Assembly: GCA_035544955.1 (NCBI GenBank)
Contig: DASZZN010000018.1
Coordinates: forward strand, 62,001-126,000
Direction: 5' to 3'
Origin: Candidatus Dormiibacterota bacterium
GTDB taxonomy: Bacteria > Chloroflexota > Dormibacteria > CF-121
DNA: 64,000 bases
The notes beneath the pieces were generated by a model, which saw nothing but the letters and a program-made list of their open reading frames with translations, was not told the DNA's origin and did no database searches. The position numbers were made by a program, and so were the translations under genes. This document shows positions 48,658-57,097 of this stretch, piece by piece (the first letter of the stretch is position 1; every line of letters starts with the position of its first letter).

Positions 48658-49893
48658 CTAGAAGTGGCTGGGACACCAGGGCGCGCGGTCGGTGGCGAAC
48701 ATCCCGTCGGCACGGGCGACGGCCCCCGGACGGAGCTCATTAATGCGGCCGGCCTCGAAAAGCGCGCGAAACCGATTGCCCCCAAGGTAAACAGCGGCGA
48801 GATCAGCAGCGTCGAGTTCGAGATCGAGTGTGCCGCCGGTGGATTTGCACTCGGCGCCAGCCGGCCCGCCGACCAGCTCGTAGGACCCATCGTTCCATGG
48901 ACAGAACGTATCGCGGACGCGCAGCCCAAGGCGGCCCTCGGCGGAATAACGGCGACCAGTTAGGGCGGCGGCGACATCCACCAGGCGCAACCACACGCCA
49001 TCTTCGATCCTGGTCTTCGGCTGCCGCGAGTCGGCCAGCAGGAATCGAAGGGGCTCGTCCACCGGGCGCATCTCCGCTGAGACCCGCGCCATCAAGTCCA
49101 CGTCGAGCACGTGGCGCCAGAGCGCTGCGTAGGCATCGGCCGTTGTCGCGATCAACATCCCGAGTCGTAGCGTCCCGTTTGGGCCGGACGCATCCCATTC
49201 CAGCTTGATTCGGTAAATCGCGAAGCCCGTCGGATTCCCGTCGGTCTGGTGGAGCACGCGATACTGTGGGCTGGCGCCTTCCCTGGCCAGGTCGAGGTCG
49301 GCCAGCATGTTGTGCATCCAGCGTTCATCGAGTCCGAGCATGCCCGGTTGGTTGTGCCGGGCCAGCGCCCAGACGCGGGTGAAGGCGCCAACCGCCGTCG
49401 GGACGTCCACCATCGAGAGGCGCCCGCTGGTGCTGACCTTCCTGGCAAAGGAAGTGTGGCGGCGCTCGATCTCCACCGCGGCCTGGTAGGTCGCGAGGCC
49501 GTAACCAAAACGCCCATAGATCGGCGCCTCCGACGCATACAGTGCCGCGAGCGGCTCACCCCGCTCTCGCATGTCACCGAGCTGGCGGCGCATCATGGCC
49601 GTCAGCAGCCCGCGCCGGCGATAGGTGCTGAGCACGCTGACACGCGTGACGCCGCCGCAGGTCAACGCACCTCCAGGAACCGTCATCTCATAGGAGAAGA
49701 TTCCCGCGGTGGCAACCATGTTCATGCCATCGAAGAACGCCAGCGTGCGGTCGAACTCGGTGATCTCCCTGGAGAGCATCAGCTCCTCATCGGTTGGGAG
49801 CGCCGCGCCAAAGGCGCGCCGCATCAGGGTCGAGTACGCCCGCTGCTCCTCCAGCGTGACCGGCCGGAGCTCGAGACCGGACGGCGCGCTTAT
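48658..49893 (-). CDS. Eis-like N-acetyltransferase (GNAT plus sterol-carrier-type domains)
   Basis: About 411 residues. N-terminal GNAT domain (LELRPVTLEEQRAYSTLMRRAFG, then the acetyl-CoA loop VSVLSTYRRRGLLTAMMRRQL), a second GNAT-like middle part (RVLHQTDGNPTGFAIYR), and a C-terminal SCP2-like domain (LRVRDTFCPWNDGSYEL). This order matches the Eis family, which acetylates aminoglycosides or protein lysines. The start is uncertain: no ATG, GTG or TTG lies near the first strand. The ATA at 49893 overlaps the cyclase stop as ATAA, and the first ATG at 49824 would cut into the GNAT core. It follows the cyclase gene in the same direction. Confidence 0.8.
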   Translation of the reverse strand: MSAPSGLELRPVTLEEQRAYSTLMRRAFGAALPTDEELMLSREITEFDRTLAFFDGMNMVATAGIFSYEMTVPGGALTCGGVTRVSVLSTYRRRGLLTAMMRRQLGDMRERGEPLAALYASEAPIYGRFGYGLATYQAAVEIERRHTSFARKVSTSGRLSMVDVPTAVGAFTRVWALARHNQPGMLGLDERWMHNMLADLDLAREGASPQYRVLHQTDGNPTGFAIYRIKLEWDASGPNGTLRLGMLIATTADAYAALWRHVLDVDLMARVSAEMRPVDEPLRFLLADSRQPKTRIEDGVWLRLVDVAAALTGRRYSAEGRLGLRVRDTFCPWNDGSYELVGGPAGAECKSTGGTLDLELDAADLAAVYLGGNRFRALFEAGRINELRPGAVARADGMFATDRAPWCPSHF

Positions 49894-50675
49894 CGCTGAA
49901 CCAGTGCCAGGGCCCGGCAGGGGCTGCCCGATCCTTTCACCAGCTTGAGCGGGGCCACCACCAGCACCGCGCCGGTCGGCGGCAGCTTCGACAGGTTGGC
50001 CAGCTGCGTCAGCCCGTACTTGTTGGCGCCGAGCAAGAACTGGTGGCAGGGGAACGGCGGGTTGAACGAATGGGCTGCGCCCGCGTCGGTGCCAACCGTT
50101 TCCACGCCCACGCCTACGAATGGGCTTTCGTTCGCCAGCCACTGCGCCAGCTCGATATCGATGCCAGGGGTATGGGGACCGGTCTCGTTCGCGTTGAGGA
50201 AGGCATTCTGGTCATTGGCGCGGGCATCCCAACCCGTGCGGTAGAGCAGCCAGGAGGCCTTGGGCAACCCGCCATGCTGCCGCTCGAATGCTCGGATGTC
50301 ATTCAGCGTCAAGAGGTAGTCGGGATTCGCCTGTGCCTCCTTCGACTTGTCGATCACGACCGCCGGGCCGATCAGGCGCTTGACCGGAACTTGCGAGACG
50401 TCGTCCTTGTCTTTGCCGGTGACCCAGTGGATCGGCGCGTCGAAGTGGGTGCCGGCGTGCTCACCGCCCTCGAACCAGTTCCAGTACCAGGCCGGGCCTT
50501 TCTCGTCGTATCGGCTGATCTCGTGCGTCTTCCAATTCGGCGTGTTGGCGAAGGGCGGCGGAAGCTGGATCATCGGCGTCCGCTCCGACAGAGGCTGGGT
50601 GAGATCGATGATGTCGATCGAACCGGAGATGAGGCCCTCGACGAAGGACGCCAGGCTATCGATTCGCGTGCTCAT
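49890..50675 (-). CDS. Cyclase-family hydrolase (kynurenine formamidase-like)
   Basis: 261 residues of the PF04199-type cyclase family. The metal motif is HAGTHFDAPIHW near residue 73, preceded by IIDLTQPLSERTPMIQLPPPF and followed by FVGVGVETVGTDAGAAHSFN and FPCHQFLLG. Kynurenine formamidase (KynB) is in this family, though the family also hydrolyses other N-formyl or lactone substrates. Placed between ThDP enzyme genes and kynU, it could provide the formamidase step between kynA and kynU. The start overlaps the ThDP subunit gene by 20 nt. Confidence 0.82.
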   Translation of the reverse strand: MSTRIDSLASFVEGLISGSIDIIDLTQPLSERTPMIQLPPPFANTPNWKTHEISRYDEKGPAWYWNWFEGGEHAGTHFDAPIHWVTGKDKDDVSQVPVKRLIGPAVVIDKSKEAQANPDYLLTLNDIRAFERQHGGLPKASWLLYRTGWDARANDQNAFLNANETGPHTPGIDIELAQWLANESPFVGVGVETVGTDAGAAHSFNPPFPCHQFLLGANKYGLTQLANLSKLPPTGAVLVVAPLKLVKGSGSPCRALALVQR

Positions 50676-51270
50676 TCATTCCTTCCTTTGCTTGCAGCGC
50701 CCGCGGAAATTCGAACCGGTTCTCGAGCATGTGGACGTCTATCAAGAAGCTCTTGGGCATCTCGGCCTCGACCTTGGCGACGATGCAGGTCAGCTGGTCA
50801 CCTTTGATCGCGTCGAGTGCCGCTTCCTCGAAATCCTCCAGCTCGCGGACCAGCTGTGCCCTGGGAAAGCCGGCCGCCTTCGCAATGCCGGCCAGGTCCG
50901 TGCCCGCGGAGGTCGCGGTTGTGAACCACTTGTAGCCACCAGGAGCGCCGCCGCCCACCGAGAGGAGCGTTTCGTTGTCGAAGATGACGTGCACCAGGTT
51001 GTTCGGCCGGGAGCGCGCCAGCGTCGTCAGGCCGCCGAGGTTCATCAGCACCGACCCGTCGCCGTCGAGCACGACCACTTTGCGGTCCGGCTGCGAGAGC
51101 GCGATGCCCAGCCCGATCGAGGAGGCGAGGCCCATCGCGTGCTCGAGGTAGAAGAAGTTGGCGCGGTGCCCCAGTGAGTAGAGCTCGGCCGCGACCGCGC
51201 CCATGATGGTGACGACGGCGCAGTCCTCGAGCTGCGGATAGATGGCCTTGAGGCAGTCCAGGCGTTTCAT
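50656..51270 (-). CDS. ThDP-dependent decarboxylase, C-terminal (ThDP-binding) subunit
   Basis: 204 residues from the ATG at 51270, which overlaps the alpha-subunit stop (ATGA). It carries the diphosphate-binding domain of ThDP enzymes: VVVLDGDGSVLMNLGGLTTLA (GDG with N-terminal Asn partner, in parts) and HVIFDNETLLSVGGG. It forms a split enzyme with the preceding gene, as sulfopyruvate decarboxylase ComDE and phosphonopyruvate decarboxylase do. The 2-oxo acid decarboxylated is unknown. Confidence 0.82.
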   Translation of the reverse strand: MKRLDCLKAIYPQLEDCAVVTIMGAVAAELYSLGHRANFFYLEHAMGLASSIGLGIALSQPDRKVVVLDGDGSVLMNLGGLTTLARSRPNNLVHVIFDNETLLSVGGGAPGGYKWFTTATSAGTDLAGIAKAAGFPRAQLVRELEDFEEAALDAIKGDQLTCIVAKVEAEMPKSFLIDVHMLENRFEFPRALQAKEGMNEHANR

Positions 51271-51785
51271 TTCGGCTCCTGCCACATCAGGTTGCGCTGG
51301 AGGAGCAGTGCCACCGGCGAGAGCGAGGCATGCGCCAGCGTCATCGCGTGCGCAATCTTCGGTAGCACGTCATCTGGTCGGCCCAGGTCGTCGTGCGCGA
51401 TGTGGAGCGCGTCGAGGACCGGCCGGGTGTACTTGCCGCCCTCCGTCTGCCACGGATCCTTCTCACCGAAGCTGCCACGATCCGTGATCAGCATCAGCAG
51501 CGGGATTTTGTAGAGGAGGGAGACCCCCACGATGCCGTTGATCGCCTGCAGGAACCCGTGGTTCTGCAGCAGCATCGCCGATTTGACGCCCGCAAAGTGC
51601 GCGCCGGCGGAAACGCCCACGCCCTCTTCCTCCTTGGCGAGCCGCACCAGCGTCATCGCCGGATCGTCATCCGCCATGCGGATCAGGTGCACGAGCCACG
51701 TCTCTGGGAGCGCGCTCACCAGCGTGACGCCGACGCCCTTCATGGCGTCGTAGACCACTTGCGAATTGGCCACCGATACCGGCAC
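51267..51785 (-). CDS. ThDP-dependent decarboxylase, N-terminal (Pyr) subunit
   Basis: 172 residues. Pyr domain of a split ThDP enzyme: VVYDAMKGVGVTLVSALPETWL, the activating Glu in RLAKEEEGVGVSAGAHFAG, LQNHGFLQAINGIVG and LLMLITDRGSFGEKDPWQ. It starts with GTG at 51785, with a GGAGGGAG ribosome binding site just upstream. Together with the next gene it gives a complete decarboxylase in two chains. The operon continues with cyclase and acetyltransferase genes. The sulfopyruvate or phosphonopyruvate type is inferred from domain layout only. Confidence 0.82.
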   Translation of the reverse strand: MPVSVANSQVVYDAMKGVGVTLVSALPETWLVHLIRMADDDPAMTLVRLAKEEEGVGVSAGAHFAGVKSAMLLQNHGFLQAINGIVGVSLLYKIPLLMLITDRGSFGEKDPWQTEGGKYTRPVLDALHIAHDDLGRPDDVLPKIAHAMTLAHASLSPVALLLQRNLMWQEPK

Positions 51786-51824
51786 GACTCCCTCCCTCCT
51801 CGGAACTGAGGCCGATTCTACGCA

Positions 51825-51830
51825 TACAAT
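51825..51830 (+). promoter_or_regulatory. -10 element of the transsulfuration operon
   Basis: TACAAT ends 8 nt before the GTG at 51839, implying a leaderless mRNA. GGAACT at 51802-51807 lies 17 nt upstream and could be a -35. Confidence 0.5.
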
Positions 51831-51838
51831 GGGGCCCA

Positions 51839-53215
51839 GTGCAGGTCCTGGGCAGCATCCTGGAGGCCGTCGGGCACACACCGCTGGTGCGGCTCCAGCG
51901 CATCACTGCCGGGCTCCGCCCGACCATCCTGGCCAAGGTGGAGACGCTCAATCCCGGCGGCAGCGTGAAGGACCGGATTGGTTTGCGCATGATCGATGAT
52001 GCCGAGCGGCGCGGACTGCTAAAGCCGGGTGGCACGATCGTCGAGCCGACCTCCGGCAATACCGGCCACGCTCTCGCCATCGCGGCGGCCCTCAAGGGCT
52101 ACCGAATGATCTTCGTGATGGCCGACAAGCAATCACCGGAGAAGATCGCGCTGCTGCGCGCCTACGGCGCGGAGGTCGTCGTCTGTCCGACCGCCGTTCC
52201 CCGCGAGTCGCCTGAAAGCTACTACTCGGTGGCCGAACGGTTGAGCCACGAGATCCCGGGCGCCTTTCAGCCGAACCAGTATTTCAATCAGGCCAACCCG
52301 CAGTCTCACTATGAAACCACTGGTCCGGAAATCTGGGAGCAGACGGACGGCAAGGTCGACGTGGTGGTGGGCGGCCTGGGGACGGGCGGGACCATGACGG
52401 GCGTGGCCCGCTTTCTCAAGGAAAAGAAGCCGTCGGTGATGACGGTGGGCGCCGACCCGGAGGGATCGCTCTACTCCGGCACCACCATCAAGCCCTACAA
52501 GGTCGAGGGGATCGGCGAAGACTTCATTCCCGGCACCATCGACCTGAAGCTGATCGATCGCATCGTCCAGGTCAACGACCGCGACTCCTTCCTGACCGCC
52601 CGGCGCATCACACGAGAAGAGGGGATCCTGGTGGGCGGCTCCTCGGGCACCGCCATGAAAGCGGCGATGGAGGTGGCGCGCGAGCTCGACGAGAAGACGC
52701 TGATGGTCGTCATCCTGCCCGACACCGGTCGGAACAACCTGAGCAAGATCTACAACGACGAGTGGATGCGCCAGAACGGCTTCTTCGAACGCTTCCCGCG
52801 CCAGCTCGTCCACGACGTGGTTGCCACGCGAGAGCGCGAGATCCCCGAGCTGATCACGGTGTCATCGAAGGAGAAGGTGGGCCGCGCCATCGACCTTCTC
52901 CAGGAATACGGCATCTCGCAGATGCCGGTGACCGAAGATGGCGGCGGTCCCGGCACCCGGCTGGTCGGCAGCATCCAGGAACGCACCCTGCTCGACCGGG
53001 TGTACCGTGATCCCGGTTTGATCGAGACCACCGTCGGCGCTGCGATGGACGGCCCTTTTCCGACCATCGCCGCCGGGGCACACGTCGACGAGGCCTTCAA
53101 TGCTCTGCTCGGTGGCACCACCGCCCTGGTGGTCATGGATGCCGAGCGGCCGGTCGGGATCATCACCCGCGTCGATCTATTGGAGTTCATGGCCCACACC
53201 CGCGCGTCCCGTTGA
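51839..53215 (+). CDS. cbs: Cystathionine beta-synthase with C-terminal CBS domains
   Basis: 458 residues. PLP fold II synthase domain (about 1-310): NPGGSVKDRIGLRMI with the PLP lysine near residue 43, PTSGNTGHALA, the GLGTGGTMTG phosphate loop and VGGSSGTAMKA. Two CBS motifs follow (about 330-455), a regulatory Bateman module that in other enzymes senses adenosyl compounds. It condenses serine and homocysteine into cystathionine; an O-acetylserine sulfhydrylase role is the alternative. GTG start 8 nt after TACAAT. Its stop overlaps the TTG of the next gene (TTGA). Confidence 0.9.
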   Translation: MQVLGSILEAVGHTPLVRLQRITAGLRPTILAKVETLNPGGSVKDRIGLRMIDDAERRGLLKPGGTIVEPTSGNTGHALAIAAALKGYRMIFVMADKQSPEKIALLRAYGAEVVVCPTAVPRESPESYYSVAERLSHEIPGAFQPNQYFNQANPQSHYETTGPEIWEQTDGKVDVVVGGLGTGGTMTGVARFLKEKKPSVMTVGADPEGSLYSGTTIKPYKVEGIGEDFIPGTIDLKLIDRIVQVNDRDSFLTARRITREEGILVGGSSGTAMKAAMEVARELDEKTLMVVILPDTGRNNLSKIYNDEWMRQNGFFERFPRQLVHDVVATREREIPELITVSSKEKVGRAIDLLQEYGISQMPVTEDGGGPGTRLVGSIQERTLLDRVYRDPGLIETTVGAAMDGPFPTIAAGAHVDEAFNALLGGTTALVVMDAERPVGIITRVDLLEFMAHTRASR

Positions 53216-54372
53216 GCGCCGAAGGTAGGCCCGGGTTCGCAACCCGCGCGATCCACGCCGGCCAGGCTCCTGACCCGGCGACCGGCGCCGTGGTGGTTCC
53301 CATCTACCAAACCTCGACCTTCGCCCAGGACGGCCTCGGCAAGCATCGCGGTTACGAGTACTCACGGACCGGGAACCCAACACGTGCCGCGCTCGAGACC
53401 TGCATCGCCGCGCTGGAAGGCGGCGCCCACGGGCTCGCCTTCGCCTCCGGCATGGCGGCGGAGGCGGCGATCATGCAGCTGCTCAAGCCGGGCGACCACA
53501 CGGTCGCGGTCGACGACCTTTACGGCGGCAGTTACCGGCTGTTCCGCCGGGTGCTGGAGCCGATGGGTCTCACGTTTTCCTTCGCAGACGGCTCCGACCT
53601 CACGGCTGTCGAGAAATCCCTGACCGATCGCACCCGGATCGTCTGGGTGGAATCGCCGACCAATCCGCTCCTCAAGCTGGTCGACATCGAGGCGGTCAGC
53701 AAGCTGGCGCACGCGCGCCAGGCGCTGCTGGTCGTCGACAACACCTTCATGAGCCCTTACTTTCAGCGTCCCTTGTCGCTGGGCGCCGACATCGTGGTGC
53801 ACAGCGCCACCAAGTACCTTGGTGGGCACAGCGATGTGATCGGCGGCACGCTGGTGGTGAACCGGGACGACCTGTTCGAGCGGTTGTCATTCCTCCAAAA
53901 CGCGGTCGGCGGCGTGCCGGGGCCGATGGACGCCTGGCTGGTGCTGCGCGGGGTCAAGACGCTCGCCATCCGCATGCGCGAGCACGAGCACAATGCCCGG
54001 CAGGTCGCCGCCTTTTTGGTCGATCACCCCAAGGTGGCGCGCGTCTTCTATCCCGGGTTGGCCGACCACCCGCAGCGGGACCTGGCTCGGCGGCAGATGT
54101 CCGGCTTCGGCGGCATGATCTCCTTCGAGGTCACGGGTGGCCTCGAGCCGGCGCGTCGCGTTGTCGAGCGGACTCGGCTATTCACACTGGCCGAGAGCCT
54201 GGGTGGCGTGGAGTCGCTGATCGAGCTGCCGGCGGCGATGACGCATGCCTCCATCCCGGCGGAGACACGGCGAGCACACGGGGTGGCGGATGGGCTGGTT
54301 CGCGTCTCGGTCGGGATCGAGGACGTCGCCGACCTGATCTCAGACCTTGACCGAGCATTGGCCGAAGCCTGA
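53212..54372 (+). CDS. Cystathionine gamma-synthase/lyase
   Basis: 386 residues of the Cys/Met metabolism PLP family. Signatures: ATRAIHAGQAPDPATGAVVVPIYQTSTFAQ (in parts), YEYSRTGNPTRAALE with the Tyr and Arg of the neighbouring subunit, ASGMAAEAA, the DNTFMSPYFQRPL loop and VVHSATKYLGGHSDVIGG with the PLP lysine. It makes or splits cystathionine and cannot be resolved by sequence alone; with CBS the reverse transsulfuration direction (homocysteine to cysteine) is likely. The TTG at 53212 overlaps the CBS stop. Confidence 0.9.
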   Translation: MSAEGRPGFATRAIHAGQAPDPATGAVVVPIYQTSTFAQDGLGKHRGYEYSRTGNPTRAALETCIAALEGGAHGLAFASGMAAEAAIMQLLKPGDHTVAVDDLYGGSYRLFRRVLEPMGLTFSFADGSDLTAVEKSLTDRTRIVWVESPTNPLLKLVDIEAVSKLAHARQALLVVDNTFMSPYFQRPLSLGADIVVHSATKYLGGHSDVIGGTLVVNRDDLFERLSFLQNAVGGVPGPMDAWLVLRGVKTLAIRMREHEHNARQVAAFLVDHPKVARVFYPGLADHPQRDLARRQMSGFGGMISFEVTGGLEPARRVVERTRLFTLAESLGGVESLIELPAAMTHASIPAETRRAHGVADGLVRVSVGIEDVADLISDLDRALAEA

Positions 54373-54383
54373 AGCTCAACAAC

Positions 54384-54393
54384 AAGGAGGTGA
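54384..54393 (+). promoter_or_regulatory. Ideal Shine-Dalgarno of the small membrane protein
   Basis: AAGGAGGTGA with 6 nt from GGAGG to the TTG at 54397, the same sequence and spacing as at the 19-residue microprotein. Confidence 0.65.
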
Positions 54394-54396
54394 GCA

Positions 54397-54588
54397 TTGA
54401 AAGCCGACATTAACTTCTCGAACATCCTGGTGGCCATCGTCCTGTTGCTGCTGGGCCTCGCGGTCTTCACCCGTCACCGGATCGCGTCGTACGTCGTGGG
54501 CGGGTTTCTCATGGTGCTAGCCGCCATTAGCATCCTCGCGTTTCTGAAGATCCTCAACGTCACGACCGGTCCGATCACCATTGGTTAA
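54397..54588 (+). CDS. 63-residue membrane protein
   Basis: 63 residues with two hydrophobic segments (ILVAIVLLLLGLAVFT and YVVGGFLMVLAAISILAFL) joined by a short basic loop RHRIAS. TTG start, chosen because of the extended AAGGAGGTGA just upstream. No family recognised. It lies 24 nt after the cystathionine enzyme gene in the same direction and could be co-transcribed with it, though the strong own ribosome binding site suggests separate demand. Confidence 0.6.
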   Translation: MKADINFSNILVAIVLLLLGLAVFTRHRIASYVVGGFLMVLAAISILAFLKILNVTTGPITIG

Positions 54589-54660
54589 GGAATCGCCGCC
54601 GCCGACCGAGGCGTAACGTTCTCGTCACCGTTCGATAGCTTCGCGCCTCGGATCCACGGG

Positions 54661-54666
54661 TAGACT
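54661..54666 (+). promoter_or_regulatory. -10 element of ispH
   Basis: TAGACT ends 6 nt before the GTG at 54673. The same hexamer lies 9 nt before the next gene's ATG at 55558. Confidence 0.5.
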
Positions 54667-54672
54667 CCAAGC

Positions 54673-55545
54673 GTGGACGTCCTCAAGATCACGCCGCGCG
54701 GATATTGCCACGGCGTCGTGGAAGCGATCCGTGCCGCCAAGCAGACCGCCAAAGCCCGTCCCGGCGAGAAGATCCGGATGCTCGGCTACCTCGTTCACAA
54801 CACGCACGTGACCGACGAGCTGCAGGAAAACGGCATCGAGCTAGTCGACAGCGACAACCGCCTGGAGGGCCTGGAGACGATCGACGGCGGCACCGTGATT
54901 TTCACCGCGCATGGCGTCTCGCCCGCGGTGAAGGCGAAGGCCGCGGAGCGCGGTCTCAACATGGTGGACGCGACCTGTTCCGATGTCGTCGTCACGCATG
55001 ATCTCGTCAAGGACCTCGTCGAACGCGGTTACGACGTGGTCTACATCGGCCGCCGTGGTCACCCGGAGCCGGAGGGCGTCGTCGGTGAAGCGCCGGACAG
55101 GGTGCACCTGGTGCAGGACCCGCAGGATGTCGATGCGCTCGACCTCAAGAACGAGAAGATCGCGGTCACCTGTCAGACCACGTTGAGCATCTGGGACACG
55201 GCGGCGATGATCAAACGAGTCCGCGAGAAGTACCCGCAGACGGAGGCCTACAACGAAATCTGCCGCGCAACGCAGGACCGTCAGGAGGCGGCCGTCGAGG
55301 CCGCGAAGGACTGCGACGTCGTGATCGTCGTCGGCAGCGAGCGGAGCTCGAACTCCAAGCGCCTGGTGCAGGTGGTCAAGGAGCTCGCGCACAAGCCGGC
55401 CTACCTGGTGGACACTGCGAGGGACATCAAGCCGGAGTGGCTGCAGGGAAAGGCGCGCGTCGGGGTCACCTCCGGCGCGTCCACGCCCACCCAGCTCACC
55501 CGCCAGGTGATTGAGTACCTCGAAGCTCTCGAAGCGCCGCGGTAG
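54673..55545 (+). CDS. ispH: 4-hydroxy-3-methylbut-2-enyl diphosphate reductase
   Basis: 290 residues. Last enzyme of the MEP isoprenoid pathway, producing IPP and DMAPP with a [4Fe-4S] cluster. The three cluster cysteines are visible in PRGYCHGVVEA (near residue 12), VDATCSDVVV (near 99) and YNEICRATQDRQ (near 197). Supporting motifs are YLVHNTHV, FTAHGVSP, RRGHPEPEGV, VVGSERSSNSKRLV and SGASTPTQLT. GTG start 6 nt after TAGACT, so leaderless. The gene lies alone between a small membrane protein gene and a membrane protein gene. Confidence 0.95.
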   Translation: MDVLKITPRGYCHGVVEAIRAAKQTAKARPGEKIRMLGYLVHNTHVTDELQENGIELVDSDNRLEGLETIDGGTVIFTAHGVSPAVKAKAAERGLNMVDATCSDVVVTHDLVKDLVERGYDVVYIGRRGHPEPEGVVGEAPDRVHLVQDPQDVDALDLKNEKIAVTCQTTLSIWDTAAMIKRVREKYPQTEAYNEICRATQDRQEAAVEAAKDCDVVIVVGSERSSNSKRLVQVVKELAHKPAYLVDTARDIKPEWLQGKARVGVTSGASTPTQLTRQVIEYLEALEAPR

Positions 55546-55557
55546 ACTCGCGCGGCA

Positions 55558-56316
55558 ATGAAACCGGTCACGGGACTGGTGTTGGGCTCGGTGGTGTTCA
55601 CGGTCGGGCTCGTGACCGGGCTCAAGTGGGTGCCCGCGTCGGTTGCGGACGCCATCGAGTACGGCCCGGCGGGAGCCTGCCAGCAGCCGACCGCGAACGG
55701 ATCAGGCTGCTGGACCGAGGTGGGTGCCGTGGTAACCGCGACACATGTCGACCCTCGCCCGCGTGGAAACAGCAACTGGGTTGTGGAGCTCAGCGACGAG
55801 TTCGGTCGCCAGCGTCCCCAGGTCGCCCACCGCGACGTCTTCTACCATCTGACACCCGGTGAGCCGGTCTCGGTCAGGTTCTGGAAGGGTCGGGTCGCCC
55901 TCATCCACGTCCCCGGCGCCGGCGACCTGCCCACCGACGACGAACCGGGCCGGCAGCTCGGCATCGCGAGCCTGAGCACGGTGTTCGCCGTGCTTGGCGG
56001 CTTGGTCGTGTTTCTCGGCGCGCTTGGTGTGCACCGGCACTCGGGGTCATGGATGCGCTCAGTGACCCGCACAGAGTGGAGTGAGGATCTCTTCGATATG
56101 GTTGCGCCGCCCGCGCGGCTATGGTTCCAGGCTATCTGCTTCATCCTCTTTGGGGGCCTGGCCGCCACCACCATCGCCTGGGTGTGGTTCGATGTGCCCC
56201 TCCTCGCGGCTGCAGCCGCCAGCTTCGGTTTAGCGGCGCTCTGCTGGGCGTGGAGTCTGCATCACCGAGCGCGCACGGTGATGGAGGAGCGGCATTTGCC
56301 CCGAAAACCGCGCTAG
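55558..56316 (+). CDS. Membrane protein with extracytoplasmic domain, unknown
   Basis: 252 residues. An N-terminal signal-anchor (VLGSVVFTVGLVTGLKWV), an outside region of about 110 residues with a Cys pair (GACQQPTANGSGCW) and a beta-rich stretch (VVTATHVDP, PVSVRFWKGRVALIHVPG), and then three more hydrophobic segments near residues 140-160, 185-205 and 210-228. It resembles DUF3592-type proteins loosely. TAGACT lies 9 nt before the ATG, overlapping the ispH stop. First of three genes that may work together. Confidence 0.65.
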   Translation: MKPVTGLVLGSVVFTVGLVTGLKWVPASVADAIEYGPAGACQQPTANGSGCWTEVGAVVTATHVDPRPRGNSNWVVELSDEFGRQRPQVAHRDVFYHLTPGEPVSVRFWKGRVALIHVPGAGDLPTDDEPGRQLGIASLSTVFAVLGGLVVFLGALGVHRHSGSWMRSVTRTEWSEDLFDMVAPPARLWFQAICFILFGGLAATTIAWVWFDVPLLAAAAASFGLAALCWAWSLHHRARTVMEERHLPRKPR

Positions 56317-56367
56317 TCTGTCAGCGTCTTTGACGTTCTTCTTCCAGTACCTCAAGGGGTGAGTCTC

Positions 56368-57024
56368 ATGCGCCTGTACCCCGATGTCTACGGCCGTCGC
56401 TTCGCTTGGATGCTCGCCGACCTCGTGATGGTCGCGTGGATTTACCTGTGTGTTCGGGCGGGCCTGTGGGTGAACAATCTGGTCCTGCAGCTGGACGCCC
56501 TCGCCCAGGGCGTAATCAATGCCGGCAAAACGTTCGATAGCTGGATCCTGTCCTTCGAGCAAGGGATCCCGAATAACGTGCCCTACCTCTCCGATTTCCT
56601 GCACCGCACGGCGGAGGCGCTCAAGACCCATTCCGGCGATTCCTTGATCTCGGCCGGCATGGCGGGCTCTCACGGCATCCACCTTCTGGCGCTCATCCTG
56701 GCGATCATCGTCACGACGGTCCCCCTGGTGTTTGCCCTGGCCATCTTCCTGCCGCGCCGGCTGCGGCTGATCGCCGACATGCGCGGGATCCACGTGACGT
56801 TGCGGCGGGCCCTCGCCCAGCCGGAGCTGACCTCCCAGATGATGGAGATCCTGGCCGGCCGGGCGATCTACACGCTTCCCTACAACCAGCTACTCGCCTA
56901 CTCGCACAACCCGGCTGAGGACTGGTATCTGCGGCGGTTCGAGCCCCTGGCGCGGGCCGAGCTGGAGCACCACGGCCTGACCGTGGAACGTTATTTCGGA
57001 CCCCGACCGGCCCTCGACGCCTGA
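56368..57024 (+). CDS. Two-helix membrane protein, unknown
   Basis: 218 residues from the ATG at 56368, which follows the purine-rich AAGGGGTGA 5 nt upstream. Membrane segments at about residues 12-32 (FAWMLADLVMVAWIYLCVRAG) and 112-135 (LLALILAIIVTTVPLVFALA) bracket an 80-residue extracytoplasmic loop. The C-terminal 80 residues are soluble with conserved-looking GIHVTLRRALAQ and AIYTLPYNQLLAYSHNPAEDW. No family recognised. Directly upstream of the AAA ATPase gene in the same direction. Confidence 0.65.
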   Translation: MRLYPDVYGRRFAWMLADLVMVAWIYLCVRAGLWVNNLVLQLDALAQGVINAGKTFDSWILSFEQGIPNNVPYLSDFLHRTAEALKTHSGDSLISAGMAGSHGIHLLALILAIIVTTVPLVFALAIFLPRRLRLIADMRGIHVTLRRALAQPELTSQMMEILAGRAIYTLPYNQLLAYSHNPAEDWYLRRFEPLARAELEHHGLTVERYFGPRPALDA

Positions 57025-57097
57025 GTTCGATCTCGCAAGAAAGTCGAGCGGCTACAGGTTGCTCTGGAGAGCCGCCCAGCCGGCGGCCTCCTTGCTA

